DNA of 64,000 nucleotides from Larix kaempferi (GCA_027924585.1 BSBM01000779.1:17032001-17096000), one strand, 5' to 3'. Numbered from the stretch's first letter, positions 22,603-34,329 are shown. The notes: generated by a model not told the origin, from the sequence alone. Numbers and translations are program-made.

Positions 22603-25168
22603 TATGAGGTCAGAGGGAGTGAGGGAAATGATGGCCGAAATACATTATAAATAACAAAGAGTTGAACATGGGAGCGGAGTAACCGGAGAAACCAAGAATC
22701 ATAGGCTCAAATGAAGTACCTGAAAGCAAAGGCAATGTCAGACAATCTCATCCTTGGGGTAACTATCCATGTTCAAATAGTGGAACATGACCTCCAAGAG
22801 GATACAATACTGATCCAAATACTGATGCATATATCATGGCCACTAGAATACAAGCGTGGATCCATGAGGAACAGAAGTGTAAACATAGCCACATAAATAC
22901 AAGGTGGATCTATGTCAAAACTGGAGAACATAGCCATAGAGAACAAGCTGGATCTATGTCTCATCAAGAGCCAAAAAAGAGTGTGGCTCAGTCTTGTGCT
23001 ACTTGGGCGATAACATAAATAAGGTGATGCTATCGAGGATCCCAAGTTCTTCATCCAAAAACAACCCAAGGTACAAACCTATCCATGCGAATAAATGAGT
23101 TGATGTCGAACATGGGAGGTATTGTTTGATTGCCGGTCATTGATGTATACCGTTAACAAACGCGAGGGTGTCCACCAATAATGAAAATGGAACCCAAGGT
23201 ACCTAGTACATTCAAGCAAGCGCGAATAAGTGGTCTTGCCGTCGAACACTTGAAGAATCTATCGGATAGGAGACATTGATGTATTCCCATCTATCCAATA
23301 GCGAGGGAAACTGCCACTAATGACTGTAATTCCCAAGGTACTAACTGAAACTCTAAACTTCATTCCCAGAGCACAATGAGTTGAAGTCGATGGGAAGAAG
23401 TTCGTTGGAAGGGAGGCCTTAAGGCATCCTCCATCATCCAACACGAGGGACACTCAACAGGTATGAGCTGATTTGGAGTAGGACTGAACACATGATGAAA
23501 CATACTGACACCAAGGAATGGTCGACGCATGAGGTCAAGGCAACTGTAGAATGGCCGACACAGGTTATATCCTTGAACAGTGAGCACGACACGAGAGTGA
23601 CTTAGGCAGCTTTTAACACAAAGAGACCATGATACAAATCTGCAATGTAGGAGACATTAACAGATTCTCCATATGATTGGAAGACTAACCAAACGGAGGA
23701 GTAAGAACTCTGAGATCAGGTTTATCCTAAGGCCAACACTAGAACCCAACTTATTTGATAGACTCAAAATAGGTGCTTTGTTCAAGGAGGTAGTTGACTT
23801 GCTGCCATCATATTGAAAGATATTTTAAAATTCTTCCCTTCCCTTTCCTTTTTCATTTTTTAATGAGCTTGACAAAGAACTAAAGCATGCTCGACGGTAT
23901 TTTGATATTTAAGGAGTTTGGAAAACCTAGAAGAAAACTCCATACACCTATCCATGGATTTTATATCGAGCCCGAATTGGTCTGTCCTCGGTGGTGTTTT
24001 CTTGCTTATAGAGTTGAAAAACTTAAACAGTCCTCTATCAACCATCTCATGGATTTCACATCGAGCCCGAGTAGGTGAATGCTCGCTTGGTGTTTTCACA
24101 TTTCGAGAGTCTGAAAACCCTAAAGACGATTCCAAAGGTCCTTTTTCGTAAAGTTAGTCTCCTTCCCCGAAAAAAGTGTAAAATAATGGAAGAAGAACTC
24201 TTCTAGCGCATACCAGAGTATACCTAGAGTATACCTTTTCCATAAATTATACACCAAGGCCCGGAAAAGGGGTAATTCAATACCTAAGTGGATGTCAGTT
24301 CAGGTATTTTAACGAGCCCAAAAAGACAACTATGCTCGGTAAACTTTTCATATTTAAGGAGTCTGAAAAGGGCTTAAAAGAACTCCATAGGGATATTTTC
24401 CGTAAAGGTTTAATGAGCCCGAAAAAGTAAACTCGTGGCCTCCTTACTGTTTTTAATGAGCTCAAAGGAGATAGAAAAATGCTCATAACTTCCTTACTGT
24501 TTTTAATGAGCTCAAAGTGAAGATGGATGAAATGCTCGTAGCCTCCTTACTGTTTTTAACGAGCTCAAAGTAAAGGTAGAAGAATGCTCGTAACCTACTT
24601 ACTGTTTTTAACGAGCTCGAAGTGAAGGTAGAAGAATGCTCGAAATAGGAGGAGACGAGTGTCAGGGACATGCGAAACTAGCTCCAAGCGCATGGAACAA
24701 AGCTATGCCTAATGCAAGGAACATGAGCAAGATAAGGATACTTAGGGTGTGTCTCCTCCAAGTAAAAGGTGTCAAATTGCAAAGGCAAAATGATACAGGG
24801 CTTAGCGGAAATGAGATCAGAAATGGAGGCTTATACAATGAGCTAAAAGCGTGGAAGCTAGCATTAGGCTCATTAGCGCAAGCGGGATCATAACAGATGC
24901 ATATGCAACTTGAACACAAAGATGGGAGCCTTATCAGGGATGGCCAGAAATATATGAGGAAGAAAGATATGAGGCTTCTTCTCAAAGTCATGGTAAATCT
25001 AAAAAGGCTTCCGAGCCTATGAGAAAAACTCAACATGGGCACCAAAATGGCATAAGGGTGCTGACTAGGGTGACCCATTTTAGGTAGGCTCTGCTGTCGG
25101 ACTGGTGCACAATGCATAAAGAGATGGCTAACACACCAATATCCAACAAGTTCGACCCTATGGCGAAT
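22603..25168 (-). other. 3' non-coding region of element 2 with several repeat types
   Basis: No domain found in any frame. From 22830 to 22960 there are three units of the type CAT(A/G)GATCCA...GGC(C/T)ATG on the minus strand. From 23097 to 23460 there are three imperfect ~120-bp units ending near CCCAAGGTAC (plus). From 23880 to 24400 are degenerate units with GAGCCCG and GAGTCTGAAAA. The 151-codon minus frame at 24662-25117 is hydrophobic and Ser-rich and matches nothing I know. Confidence 0.6.
24430..24650. repeat. Tandem repeat, ~52-bp unit, four copies
   Basis: TCCTTACTGTTTTTAA(T/C)GAGCTC starts at 24441, 24491, 24544 and 24596 (last copy TACTTACTG), with GAAGAATGCTCG between copies. 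Confidence 0.8.
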
Positions 25169-26300
25169 TCAGATGGAAAAAGGTTCAAATGCAACATAAC
25201 AGCGGGGAAGCCTAAACCTATATGCAAGGTTCCGAATATACCTGACATGGTCGCACAAGGTGTCATAAAGGACCAGTAAGCAAGTATAAATCCAGCTAAG
25301 AATCCTGTCTCCAAGAAACATTAGTACCAAGATCATATCTAAAACATATGTAAAGAAAGACTCGATACAAGTCACTGTGGTAGAAATACTTTCAACTTCA
25401 CTATCATAAACAACAAGCATAAACAAGGGAGAGTTTTCAAATGAAGACTCTATGGTACCGAAGCCCGAGGACTTACAATCAACAAGATCGACTTCAGGAT
25501 GAAGATCAAAGTTGAAGGACATGATGGAATCTGCAGAAACAAGTTCATCATCATGGGAGTTGAAAATTCTAGAAGCAGAATCAAACTCAGCAGGAACACC
25601 GATTTGCGGATCTATAGGAGAGTCTAAAGACTCAACAATAGGAAGATCAGACTTTAAGGTCAAACCGGGGCTGGACATAATTGCGACTGGATCAAAATAC
25701 AAATGAATGGCAGACTGTACTATGGACTCTAGGAAAAATTCATCAGAAGGAAGTATATCATCCCAAATAGAACACATATCTAAACATTCAGATGGAGGTG
25801 TCACTTGGTCAAAAGTTGGGACTAAGTCCCGAGAAGGTAAGCATGAACCCAGAGACTTATTATCAGTAGCATTTGAACTCAAGGAACAATATGCCACATA
25901 AATCCCATGTGACATAGTAGTGCCTAATGATGAGGGATCTGACTGGTCTACAGTTGGGTAATAAGGAGGATCAACGAATGCAAGCTGGTCGATAGTGACA
26001 GTGTTTTCATTATGAGGAAAATGCATCACACGAAAGAGCGTAGACACCACAGCATGCATAGCATAAACGTAATCATGCCCGAGGATCATATCAAAGTCCA
26101 TAGGGTCCTTTAAAACCATAAAATCAACTAAGACTGTTTTTCCACCCAAAGTAACAAGTACCTGACGGAGGAATCTGAACAGTTCACTAGGTCTTCTATC
26201 GAAGGTCAACGACCAATTAACAGCTGGAATAACATTAGGGAAACCCAAATCTCTCCAAGCATAAGCAGATAAGATACTAACAGGAGCTCCTTCATCTACA
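25169..26300 (-). pseudogene. Aspartic protease region of element 2
   Basis: The active site CIVDEGAPVSILSAYAW lies near 26250-26300, just after an in-frame TGA that separates it from the zinc-knuckle frame. The frame from 26248 to 25169 (359 codons) holds the rest: LGGKTVLVDFMVL and FDMILGHDYVYAMHAV, then VTIDQLAF, all matching the element 1 and 4 proteases. After about residue 130 the protein becomes an acidic Ser/Asp-rich linker (SDLPIVESLDSPIDPQIG) with no RT after it. The DEGA site is kept. Confidence 0.85.
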
Positions 26301-26305
26301 ATGCA

Positions 26306-27103
26306 TCAATCAACTGTATGGTTCCCGATATCAACCTTTATCTGGAAAGGTGTCGAAGAAGGAAGACGAGGTTCAGCTAGACTATTCCAATCAAAGGAAG
26401 CGATCCTAGGGCTTGGTAGGGATTCACATGGCACAGATGAAGTGTCCCCTTTTTCAGAAACATCCAAACTGGTAATGCAGAAGACTTCCGCAGTAGGTGC
26501 ATCAATCTTTGCAGGACTAATGGGATCGGTCAAAGATTGCATCAATTCGATCATTTCACTCTCTGAAGGGAGAGTGGGGTTGACCAAAGATTGCATTGGT
26601 TCAACCACTTTATCAAACAAAGGTTGACCTGACTGTAGGGAATCTATCGACAACTCAGGAGCAGAGATTCCTTCAGACATGGACCACACTCTTCGTGCCT
26701 CTGGAATGGCAGGGCATCGGTGAGTAAGGTGATCTCCTTTACAAAGTTTACAAGGGAACTTTGGTTTCCGTCCTATAGGTTTAGACTCCTTTACAACATC
26801 AGTACTCTTAGCATGACTAGCATTGGCTGACAGCTCGCCCCCAGCATGACTTGCAGTCGCTGGTTGCTCAGAAGCAGAAGACTTTTGAACTAAGGACCAC
26901 ACTTTTTGCACTTCTGGAAGTACAGGGCACAAGTAAGTAAGGTGGTCTCCCTCACAAAACTTGCAAGGGAACTTATACTTCTGTTTATTGGGTTTGTCGG
27001 AAATGTCAACTCCCTCGGCATGACTTGCAGTGGCTGATCTGGTGTCTCCAGTGTGACTCACAGGAACTGGTGACTTGTCATTAATATGACTAGTAGTGAT
27101 CAA
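26306..27103 (-). CDS. Double zinc-knuckle protein of element 2
   Basis: 265 codons. Two C-X2-C-X4-H-X4-C zinc knuckles, CKFCEGDHLTYLC and CKLCKGDHLTHRC, lie about 67 residues apart, each with the same surroundings (KFPCK before, P.VW after). This is a tandem duplication of about 200 bp. Between them are ASHAGG-type repeats. Zinc knuckles bind the element RNA during packaging. The ATG overlaps the stop of the upstream frame by ATGA, and the repeat pattern crosses the junction, so the two frames were probably one before a frameshift. Confidence 0.75.
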   Translation of the reverse strand: MITTSHINDKSPVPVSHTGDTRSATASHAEGVDISDKPNKQKYKFPCKFCEGDHLTYLCPVLPEVQKVWSLVQKSSASEQPATASHAGGELSANASHAKSTDVVKESKPIGRKPKFPCKLCKGDHLTHRCPAIPEARRVWSMSEGISAPELSIDSLQSGQPLFDKVVEPMQSLVNPTLPSESEMIELMQSLTDPISPAKIDAPTAEVFCITSLDVSEKGDTSSVPCESLPSPRIASFDWNSLAEPRLPSSTPFQIKVDIGNHTVD

Positions 27104-27609
27104 TGACTAACAGTGGTTGAAGACAAACTTTCAGTGTGATTTTCAGTGACTAGAATTTTCCTCCCAGCATGACCTCCAGAGGTTGGGTAGGTGCCCCCTG
27201 CATGATTTGCAGAGGCAGGGTGCATGCCCCCAGCATGACTTGCAGTGGTTGGGTTGCTAACTCCTTTTTTTGGCATCTTCTTCCTATTCTTCTTCTGTCT
27301 ATTCCTTTTAGACTGCTGGTTACTAGTATTGCTACTTTCGCCACATGAGGTAGAAGGAGGAGGAGAAGATGTTACTGGCAAAGAAGGCACAGGGTTCTGA
27401 TGCTCTTGATTTGAGGTGCTTACAAAAGACGCGTCAGGAGCATGCAAGGCATTCGGAGTGGAGAACAACCAAACTGGAAACCCTATAGTGAATCCAGGAA
27501 GATTCAGAGTAGCCATTAAGGGAGTACCAATGTTTCCAATGAATGGAACAACACAAGGATCCCCTAGAACAGTGGTACCTTGATTGGCGCTCATCGGAAT
27601 GCTAGACAT
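27100..27609 (-). CDS. Gag-like N-terminal frame of element 2
   Basis: 169 codons from MSSIPMSANQG. It has a Ser/Pro-rich stretch, then a basic patch (KRNRQKKNRKKMPKKG) that could bind nucleic acid, then histidine-glycine repeats: ASHAGGMHPASANHAGG and related units. NLPGFTIGFPVW may correspond to ATLDLPDLS upstream of capsid in element 4, but the capsid itself is absent. Not recognised as a known domain. Confidence 0.6.
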   Translation of the reverse strand: MSSIPMSANQGTTVLGDPCVVPFIGNIGTPLMATLNLPGFTIGFPVWLFSTPNALHAPDASFVSTSNQEHQNPVPSLPVTSSPPPSTSCGESSNTSNQQSKRNRQKKNRKKMPKKGVSNPTTASHAGGMHPASANHAGGTYPTSGGHAGRKILVTENHTESLSSTTVSH

Positions 27610-29598
27610 AGTTTCCTGCTCAAATGAGCAAGAAGTTCTCTAAGGAAAACTAAGACAAGTAGCACAAAGAGCACACCACTAAAAAAGGTCCTAAGTAAAT
27701 CAAACTAGGCAAACAGATGCCTTCCAGAGAAGAGTCTGGGATGATGAGGGCCCAGAACAGATCAACGAAGGAAGAAGGACAGTTACCCGGGGTCCACAAT
27801 ACAATGAATAAGGGTGCAAGCACTGGAACCACCCAATCTCCCTCCCAAAGACTTGCAAGGGATTTTCTCCCATGTTTGTCCTAGCTACAGCAGATATAAC
27901 CCTCCGCCGTCACCTGTGTATGATCCTATGGTCAGATACTAAGGATACCACCACACCGAAAACTCCTGGGGGAACAGTCTCTAGTCGAATTAAAAGGCGT
28001 GGGCAGGGTAACTGAGCTCGAAACTCAACAGAGTCCCCAAACACGATCTGATCCTGGTATATGCTCGAAACAGAAAGTAGGAAGTTTATTCCCAACAATC
28101 TAATCTCACGAGACCTACTGCATAGATCCCAGGCAAGTTTTGAATGAGGTGGGTTTACCTGTGATAGTCGAACTACGATTTTTGCGTAATGTGTGATCTC
28201 GGGTGGTTTAAGGTGTTTTAAACCCAAGATCCTAACCAAAACTAGTTGGTGAATGTGTAACCTAGAAATGAAAATGTTACTAGTACATTTTATTAGGGTT
28301 CATCTTAAAGGTTACTTGCTTACTCAAAAAGGTAGTGGGTGTGTGAGAGTGGTTATAACAGAGATAGAATACTGAAATGAAATGTTTACCACTAAACAAA
28401 TCTTTTCTTTTCAATGTAATTCCTAAAGATACGATCTAGAATGCATATGCAAATCCAATTTTTAGTCTTTTCGAATGCAAAAAGATAAAAATAAAGTCTA
28501 AATGTACAAAATTAAACTCAACACCTAAGAATGCAGCTACTCAAACAAATAAGTATGCAAAAGAAAAACTTCTTCTTTTTGATGCAAAGCACTCTTAAAT
28601 CCTTTAAGCCACTTGCAAGGTACTCTACTCAGAAAATAAATCAAAATTGTTTCATGCTTTTCAAAGGTGAGAAATAAAAACTGAAATTGAAGGTAACCTA
28701 CTATCAAAGCAAAAGCAAAGAACTTTCAGGTTTCCTTATTGAAACAGTAAAAGCTACCAATATGACTTTCAGATTCTTGTTGATGTAAGCATGCCAACCA
28801 TTGGGAAAAGCGTACGAAACCTACTGTTAGACCCAAACGAAGCAAATGAATTACAAAGAAGTATGGTTTGGTAAAGTCGGGTCTGCACATAAACAGTGCA
28901 GTCAAGGTCCTGAACAGCAGCAAAGACACTTGAGCTTTCACTACAAAAAGAAAACTAAAAGCATAAGGGAGGATAAGAAACCAATCTAAAGAGAAATTTC
29001 ACTCAAATAGATACAAACAAGGTCAAGTAGACTCAGTAAGTTTCACATCCAGTGGAAATGGAGCCAGTAGATTCAGTCAGACTCAAATTAGGGTACAAAA
29101 CACCAAACTGGTCCACAACCCCCCAACTTGGGTCAACAAGCCCCAAAACTTTCCAAACAAACCCAAATTGATCAAAGAAGGTCCAAATAATGAACATAGG
29201 ATTAGTACAAGGATAGGAGACCACTTAAAGTGGTTTAACTCAGACCTAAGGTCATCAGGGACCCCAAAAAATGCAGCCACAGCCCCCCCAAACAGGTCAA
29301 AACCCAAAAAACTCAGTTCCAGGATGTGTGCGCTACTGTCTATGAGGAATACCAATGCCCAAACAGGGGAATGCGCACTGTGCTTCACAACAGTAGCGCC
29401 CATGTGGGAAAAGTTGAAAAAATAAGGCAAAACCCCCCCACACCTAAGCCAGTAAAGGTCTGTAAGGGCTAGGAAGAGTCTGTAAGAGCCAAGGAGGGTC
29501 AAACAGACCCTGATAATTGATTCTAATCAAGAAATTGAACAAAGACCTTCAAACAAAACTGAAGAAATGACCTTGGATACCCCTAAGCAGATAGGCTT
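27610..29598 (-). other. Leader of element 2
   Basis: About 2 kb between the primer site and the first frame, as long as the leaders of elements 1 and 4. The small frames here (27910-28239, 29083-29502) show no domain. Confidence 0.6.
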
Positions 29599-29616
29599 TC
29601 CCCAGCGGAGTCGCCA
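29599..29616 (-). other. Primer binding site of element 2 (tRNA-Arg)
   Basis: Minus strand TGGCGACTCCGCTGGGGA, 3 nt from the LTR. The plus strand equals the 3' end of plant tRNA-Arg with its CCA (from memory of that tRNA). Confidence 0.85.
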
Positions 29617-29619
29617 CTC

Positions 29620-30676
29620 TATTGTGAGGAAAATACACCTATAGTTCAGGGGAGAAACTACCAACTTAGAGGGATGAAAGATAGACCTACAAATGTTCTG
29701 CAAGTACAACTAGTAAGCAAAGAGATGGAGGTTAAAGAGGATGTGTACCTTATTAAGAAGGTTGATCCCAACCTTTCTCTTCTTTGCTGTTCAATACCGT
29801 TCAGTGTCGCAATGCCCACACCTGCAAAACAACTTCATACCTTTCTCAAATACATTTGACTACATATATAAGACTGATATTCATGACAGTAAAAGACATC
29901 AAACTATAAGCAAACTGTAATCAAATCTAAGACACACATGAATAGGTCATATTTGGAAAGGGAAGAACGTCTGATATTTATTAATGGATGAAGCAAGTAC
30001 ATAAAGTTATACCTTCCTTCAAGCTTGGCACTTCACGAAACCTAGATTCAAGGTCTCCTGCTTCTGTTCTCCAAGGATCCCAGCCTCTAATCAGTTGTGC
30101 TAGGGTTTATCAGAAACTGAGGCACGAGAGAGGGGGATGAGGGTCTCCATTCCTCCAGCATAACATTGTTATGGACTTGGTCCCCACTCATGGCCCTTCT
30201 ACCTTCCTTATATATTCAATGAAGGAGAGGAAAAGCAGTTATAACCGATCAGGAGGTTCCCCAACTAACTCAAATTGACCAAAATTCGAGATTTTGATTG
30301 TTTAAGGAAAATACCCTACTTTTCTACTGCAAAACCAGCGTATGTACTCTACTTTTATGAAGCAGAGTTGCATATTTTTGAAGGCAAACACCCCTCTTAT
30401 GCTTATAGAGTAGCGTTTTTTGTGGAAAAATGGCCAAAAACAGGGTTTTCTGATGATTTCCAAGAGGTGGTTTGGTTTCGAAAAGTGTTCCTAAGGGTTA
30501 TAACCATCAAATGGGCCAAGAGTGAGGTAATTTCAACCATATTCAGTGTCCCTAATGACCCTTCAATCCACAAGTGTCCTATTGTGTGACTAAACTTGAT
30601 CTCAAGAAGTGTGATCATGCCTCCAAGAGATGCAAGTGTTGTCACAGACAGAGAAGAGTCATTTTAAGCTATAACA
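29620..30676 (-). repeat. 5' LTR of element 2
   Basis: 1,057 bp, matching 21534-22588 with about 45 differences by eye. Confidence 0.93.
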
Positions 30677-30681
30677 TAAGC
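30677..30681. repeat. Target site duplication of element 2, right copy
   Basis: TAAGC, as at 21529-21533. Confidence 0.85.
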
Positions 30682-30860
30682 ATAGCGAATCTACCAATCA
30701 TATTTTTCAACTCAACATACAAGAAGTTAAGGTAATTGGTGAATTAAAAGATGTCTAGCCCAAGAGTGCATCAGATCATAAATATTAATGGCGCACGGTT
30801 GATATTCATGAAGATTATTGATCCATAAATAGAAGGCCTATGGCATGTTCATTTCACCAA
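30682..30860 (+). pseudogene. Plus-strand gypsy protease relic, right part
   Basis: IQEVKVIGELKDV near 30718-30758, then HQIINI and AYGMFIS in shifted frames. It continues the protease at 21355-21533. Confidence 0.45.
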
Positions 30861-32285
30861 CATAGATCCTCTAGGGATTAAAATTCAGTTGGTGTCCCCA
30901 TAGTTAATGACCACATTGAAATCAAATTCTTCAAGGCCAATTCATTAACATGCCTTTGTGCTAAATTTTTAGTCCTTGGGGTCGAGTTTATTGATTGCAC
31001 AGTCTCCGGACAAATTCCCAATAATAAAAACAATGTTATCTTGCTTATAATGCTAACCAAATAACAAGTAGATTGTTTGTGTAGAACTTAGACAACATTT
31101 ATTCACTCAATTAGTTACAACAATCTAATTGGGTGTTATTATAAACACAATGTAACCAACATTTGTAGGTTCCTTCAATTAAATTACAACAATCTAACTA
31201 GGCATTTTTATAAACATGACATAGCCAACATTTAAATGTTCCTTCAACTAAAGCCAAAGTAGTGACAACAATTTTTTGCAAGGGTAATTACATGAGATAT
31301 AAAGTCAATTAAAATTACCAACTTGATACATTATTTTTCCATGTGCATGAGCATCCCACATTTCCCCTATACACATTGGCTATAGGTTGTACCTTCCAAG
31401 TAGCGCATCAATGAAGGTAACTAATGACAAAAGTTGGAACACCTTATTTTGGTAGGTCACACCACCCTAGGTTCAATGAGTGATAGGTTATTAAATAGAG
31501 ATCCATGTGAGTTGATTGAGCAAGTAATCAAATGTTAGGTAAGTGAAGGATAGTTCCCATGTCTTCCCTCAATGCCTAATGGTTTGAGAATGAACAAGAT
31601 GCTAAACACAAGGAATACAATTTAGCAACTTAGCTATGAATGGAAACTAAGTAACATCTTCCTAGTCCACACAATCGGTTTCCTCTGAGCTTTGAATGGA
31701 CGGTTTGGGGTCTCCATCCATTGTGGGCAAGAGAAACAAGGTTTGAGCGCAAACAAGACAACATCATATCACACTAATTTGCAATGCAATTTGTTCATTA
31801 AACCAACATAATGTGGCAATTACACAAAACAATGCACTCACACAACAATTGAAGGCACAATGAACACAATATTTACTGTGGAAACCCAAACATGAAAACC
31901 AACACTTGAATGGCTTTGGTCAGTCTTCATTTCTTGACAATTTTTTTTTCTTTATATGGGAATACAACTTAATATAGCTATTTGAGATTATTATTCCGTA
32001 AGCTTGACCTTTTAAAATGAGAAATTTTCTCTCTGTTGTGAGAAAAGATATTGTTGTATTGTCTTTTCATTGTTGGTCCATTGCACTCTTATGAAATCAA
32101 AAGTCTCTCATTTGAGAAGTTTTCTGAGTTGGCAAGCCTTAGTATCTTTCAATTAGGGTTGGTGGGGGCATTTAGGATCAGTTTAGGATCTTTTGTGTTT
32201 TTTAAGTTTTTAAAGTAGAAGATGGATCCTACAATTCTTAACCAAGGATCCTACGATTGCTTAACTCCATAAGCCATTTCTAATA
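30861..32285. other. Unassigned old sequence with one 70-bp duplication
   Basis: No coding sequence recognised. Two adjacent ~70-bp units lie at 31108-31177 and 31178-31248, sharing ACAACAATCTAA and GGTTCCTTCAA-like ends. Otherwise nothing supported. Confidence 0.5.
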
Positions 32286-32990
32286 ACTAAAATCATTCTA
32301 GTCTTGGGATTCCAACCCACATCTAACTAACACAGAAGGAGAGATGAAACTATCAGTTGCACCATGGTCAATTAAAATGGAAAGGGGGATATTTTTAATC
32401 ATACCAGAAGATTCCACCATAGTAGTCTGATGCTCGACTTGGAGGTTGATCGCAATTATGTGGATCTGATGCCTTCCATGATCTTGATCCCATTTAGATT
32501 TTCCCTCCCACTAATCAGGATTGACCTGATACTCTAGGAATTCTCATCGATAGTGGGGGGCCTTGCAATTCCAACATTATATATTTTTTTTTACTAGATG
32601 ATAATCCACGACCTAGCTCGTTATGTTCTTTTCCTTTTCCTCTTCCACGATTATGAAGTTGATTCCTCAATCTTGTAGTTGAAGCTACAAGATTTCAATT
32701 TCCCATTAAGTGTTATAGGAATAGATTCTCCTTTGTGGATATGGGATCCCATGAGATCATAGAATGAACCGACCTTCTAGGACCAAGGTGGATTTTATGT
32801 CGCTCCACCTCTCATCATGCCATCATAGCATTAGTAAATGACAATATTAGAGACACAAATCACCAATATGAGTATCAAGGAACTACATGCTACCTCGTAT
32901 AATTATGAAACATAATGTTAACATGTATCCATCATAGTAACGTTATCATCATTAACATCATGAAATACATTTTTGCAAGGGCAATGTGAT
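32286..32990 (-). pseudogene. Gag zinc knuckle and protease relic of a different gypsy element
   Basis: Minus strand from high to low coordinate. A gag tail reads FYDLMGSHIHKGESIPITL. A broken zinc knuckle, CWNCKAPHYR, lies near 32550-32580. A retropepsin site, LSILIDHGATDSFISPSVL, lies near 32320-32380. The usual D-SGA is D-HGA. This resembles non-Tat plant gypsy elements (ILIDSGATHSFIS type), so it is a separate family from elements 1-4. Several stops. Confidence 0.65.
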
Positions 32991-33324
32991 AAGTGTTAAA
33001 TGTCGTCCGGTGAACAATATAACACAAGTGAACATAAAGTCATCCATTAACTAACATGAATCATCAAATAATTCCTTGTTAATGCCACTTGTTTTTATTA
33101 GGTCATTCCATCAATCATTAGATAACCGCATGTTAAATGCTCCATGATATCGAAATTTACACATTTTATAGTGAGCAATATGTTGCTTACCATGCCTTTT
33201 CCCAAGATGTATAGCATGGTTGATCCATAGCATAATATAAAGCATTTCAATAAAGTCATCATAATCATCCCAATCCTTAGTATAAAATGAAGCCATCATA
33301 ATACCCACATTTTTTTGGGACCAA

Positions 33325-33895
33325 ATTAATACATTGCATATGATGAAACAACATAATAACATCGTCGTGGCAAACTTAATTAAGAAACATAATATCTCCA
33401 TCATGATCAATTTAATCCAAAGCATATGATGAAACAAAAAAACTCATAACCATTAACTAATCCATAATACATGATAAAACAACATAATAACATCTTCAAG
33501 ATCACATTAATCCATAGCATATGATGAGACAACATAATAAACATTATCATGGTCAATTAATCCATTGCATGTGATTAAACAACATATAAAACATCAGCAC
33601 GATCAATTAAACCTTTAGCATATGATGAAACAACATAATAAACATCTTCATCATCAATTAATCCATAGCATGTGATGAACAACATAATAAACATCAACGC
33701 GATCAATTTAATCCATATCATATGACGAAACAACATAACAAACATCATCATCATCAATTAATCCATATCATGTGATGAAACAACATAATAAACATTGACA
33801 TGATCAATTTAATCCATAGCATATGATTAAACTACATAACAAACATCATCATCATCGATTAATTCATATAGTGTGATGAAACGCCATAATGACTA
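33325..33895. repeat. 50-bp tandem array
   Basis: About ten copies of a unit containing (G/T)(A/C)TCAATTAATCCATAGCAT and GATGAAACAACATAATAA. Marker starts at 33551, 33601, 33651, 33701, 33751 and 33802 give a strict 50-bp period. Alternate copies share variants (GATCAATTTA against TCATCAATTA), so there is a 100-bp higher-order period. Confidence 0.85.
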
Positions 33896-34075
33896 ACATC
33901 CAACACTCCTATTATGATTGATCCATTTCACATATAATATTTTCACAGCCAAAATGATTAGCCGAGCATGTATGTATGTAACAAGTATCCAACAATTATA
34001 TATGTTGTCCACAAAATCATTAGACCACTGTACTATATGAGTTTATTAATAATTTGTTAATCTACTAAAAAAGAT

Positions 34076-34325
34076 ATGGAAAATCTTGATGCACTGCATC
34101 TACGTCCTTCTAGGTGGCAGTTCCTGGGCTATAGCAATCCCATTGGACCTTCACCTGATCAAGTGTTCAGGTCATGGCTTCACCTGAGTTGCAATCAAAG
34201 TAGCGTAGCGAAAGCATGTGGGCCCATAACCCACAAGTCCCAGGTTGGCTCTAGTATTAGGACGTGGGGTTCAAAAGAAATAAGTGTTTGTTTAAGAGAA
34301 AAAAAAAGAAAAGAAAAAAATGTAT
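34076..34325 (+). repeat. tRNA-iMet-derived SINE-like sequence
   Basis: 34194-34258 follows plant initiator tRNA-Met base for base over most of its length, with the anticodon arm TGGGCCCATAACCCACA intact. The T arm has an ~8-base gap and the D arm has changes. An A-rich tail (34300-34320) lies about 45 bp downstream, as in a SINE. The part upstream (34080-34193) has no match I recognise. No clear flanking duplication, so a plain tRNA pseudogene is possible. Confidence 0.55.
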
Positions 34326-34329
34326 ATAT

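Larger units (their letters stand above)
21534..30676 (-). mobile_element. Element 2: non-autonomous LTR retrotransposon
   Basis: 9,143 bp with two ~1,055-bp LTRs, a 5-bp TSD, a tRNA-Arg primer site and a polypurine tract, all in correct minus-strand order. It codes for a zinc-knuckle protein and an aspartic protease, but I find no capsid domain, RT, RNase H, integrase or antisense gene. Its 3' non-coding repeats, PPT and primer site are shared with element 1 and, in part, element 4. It probably depends on an autonomous relative for RT and integrase. The LTRs differ at roughly 4 percent of sites by eye. Confidence 0.92.

Noticed and set aside
24662-25117. 151-codon hydrophobic minus-strand frame in element 2
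   Set aside because: No motif, lies in repeat-bearing non-coding DNA, and its composition looks like chance.
29083-29502. 139-codon minus-strand frame in the element 2 leader
   Set aside because: No domain or repeat conservation; leader DNA.
33325-33895. Regular repeats resembling a CRISPR array
   Set aside because: Units are contiguous with no unique spacers, and the DNA is a plant nuclear sequence.
34194-34258. Functional tRNA-iMet gene
   Set aside because: About 8 bases missing in the T arm and mismatches in the D arm.
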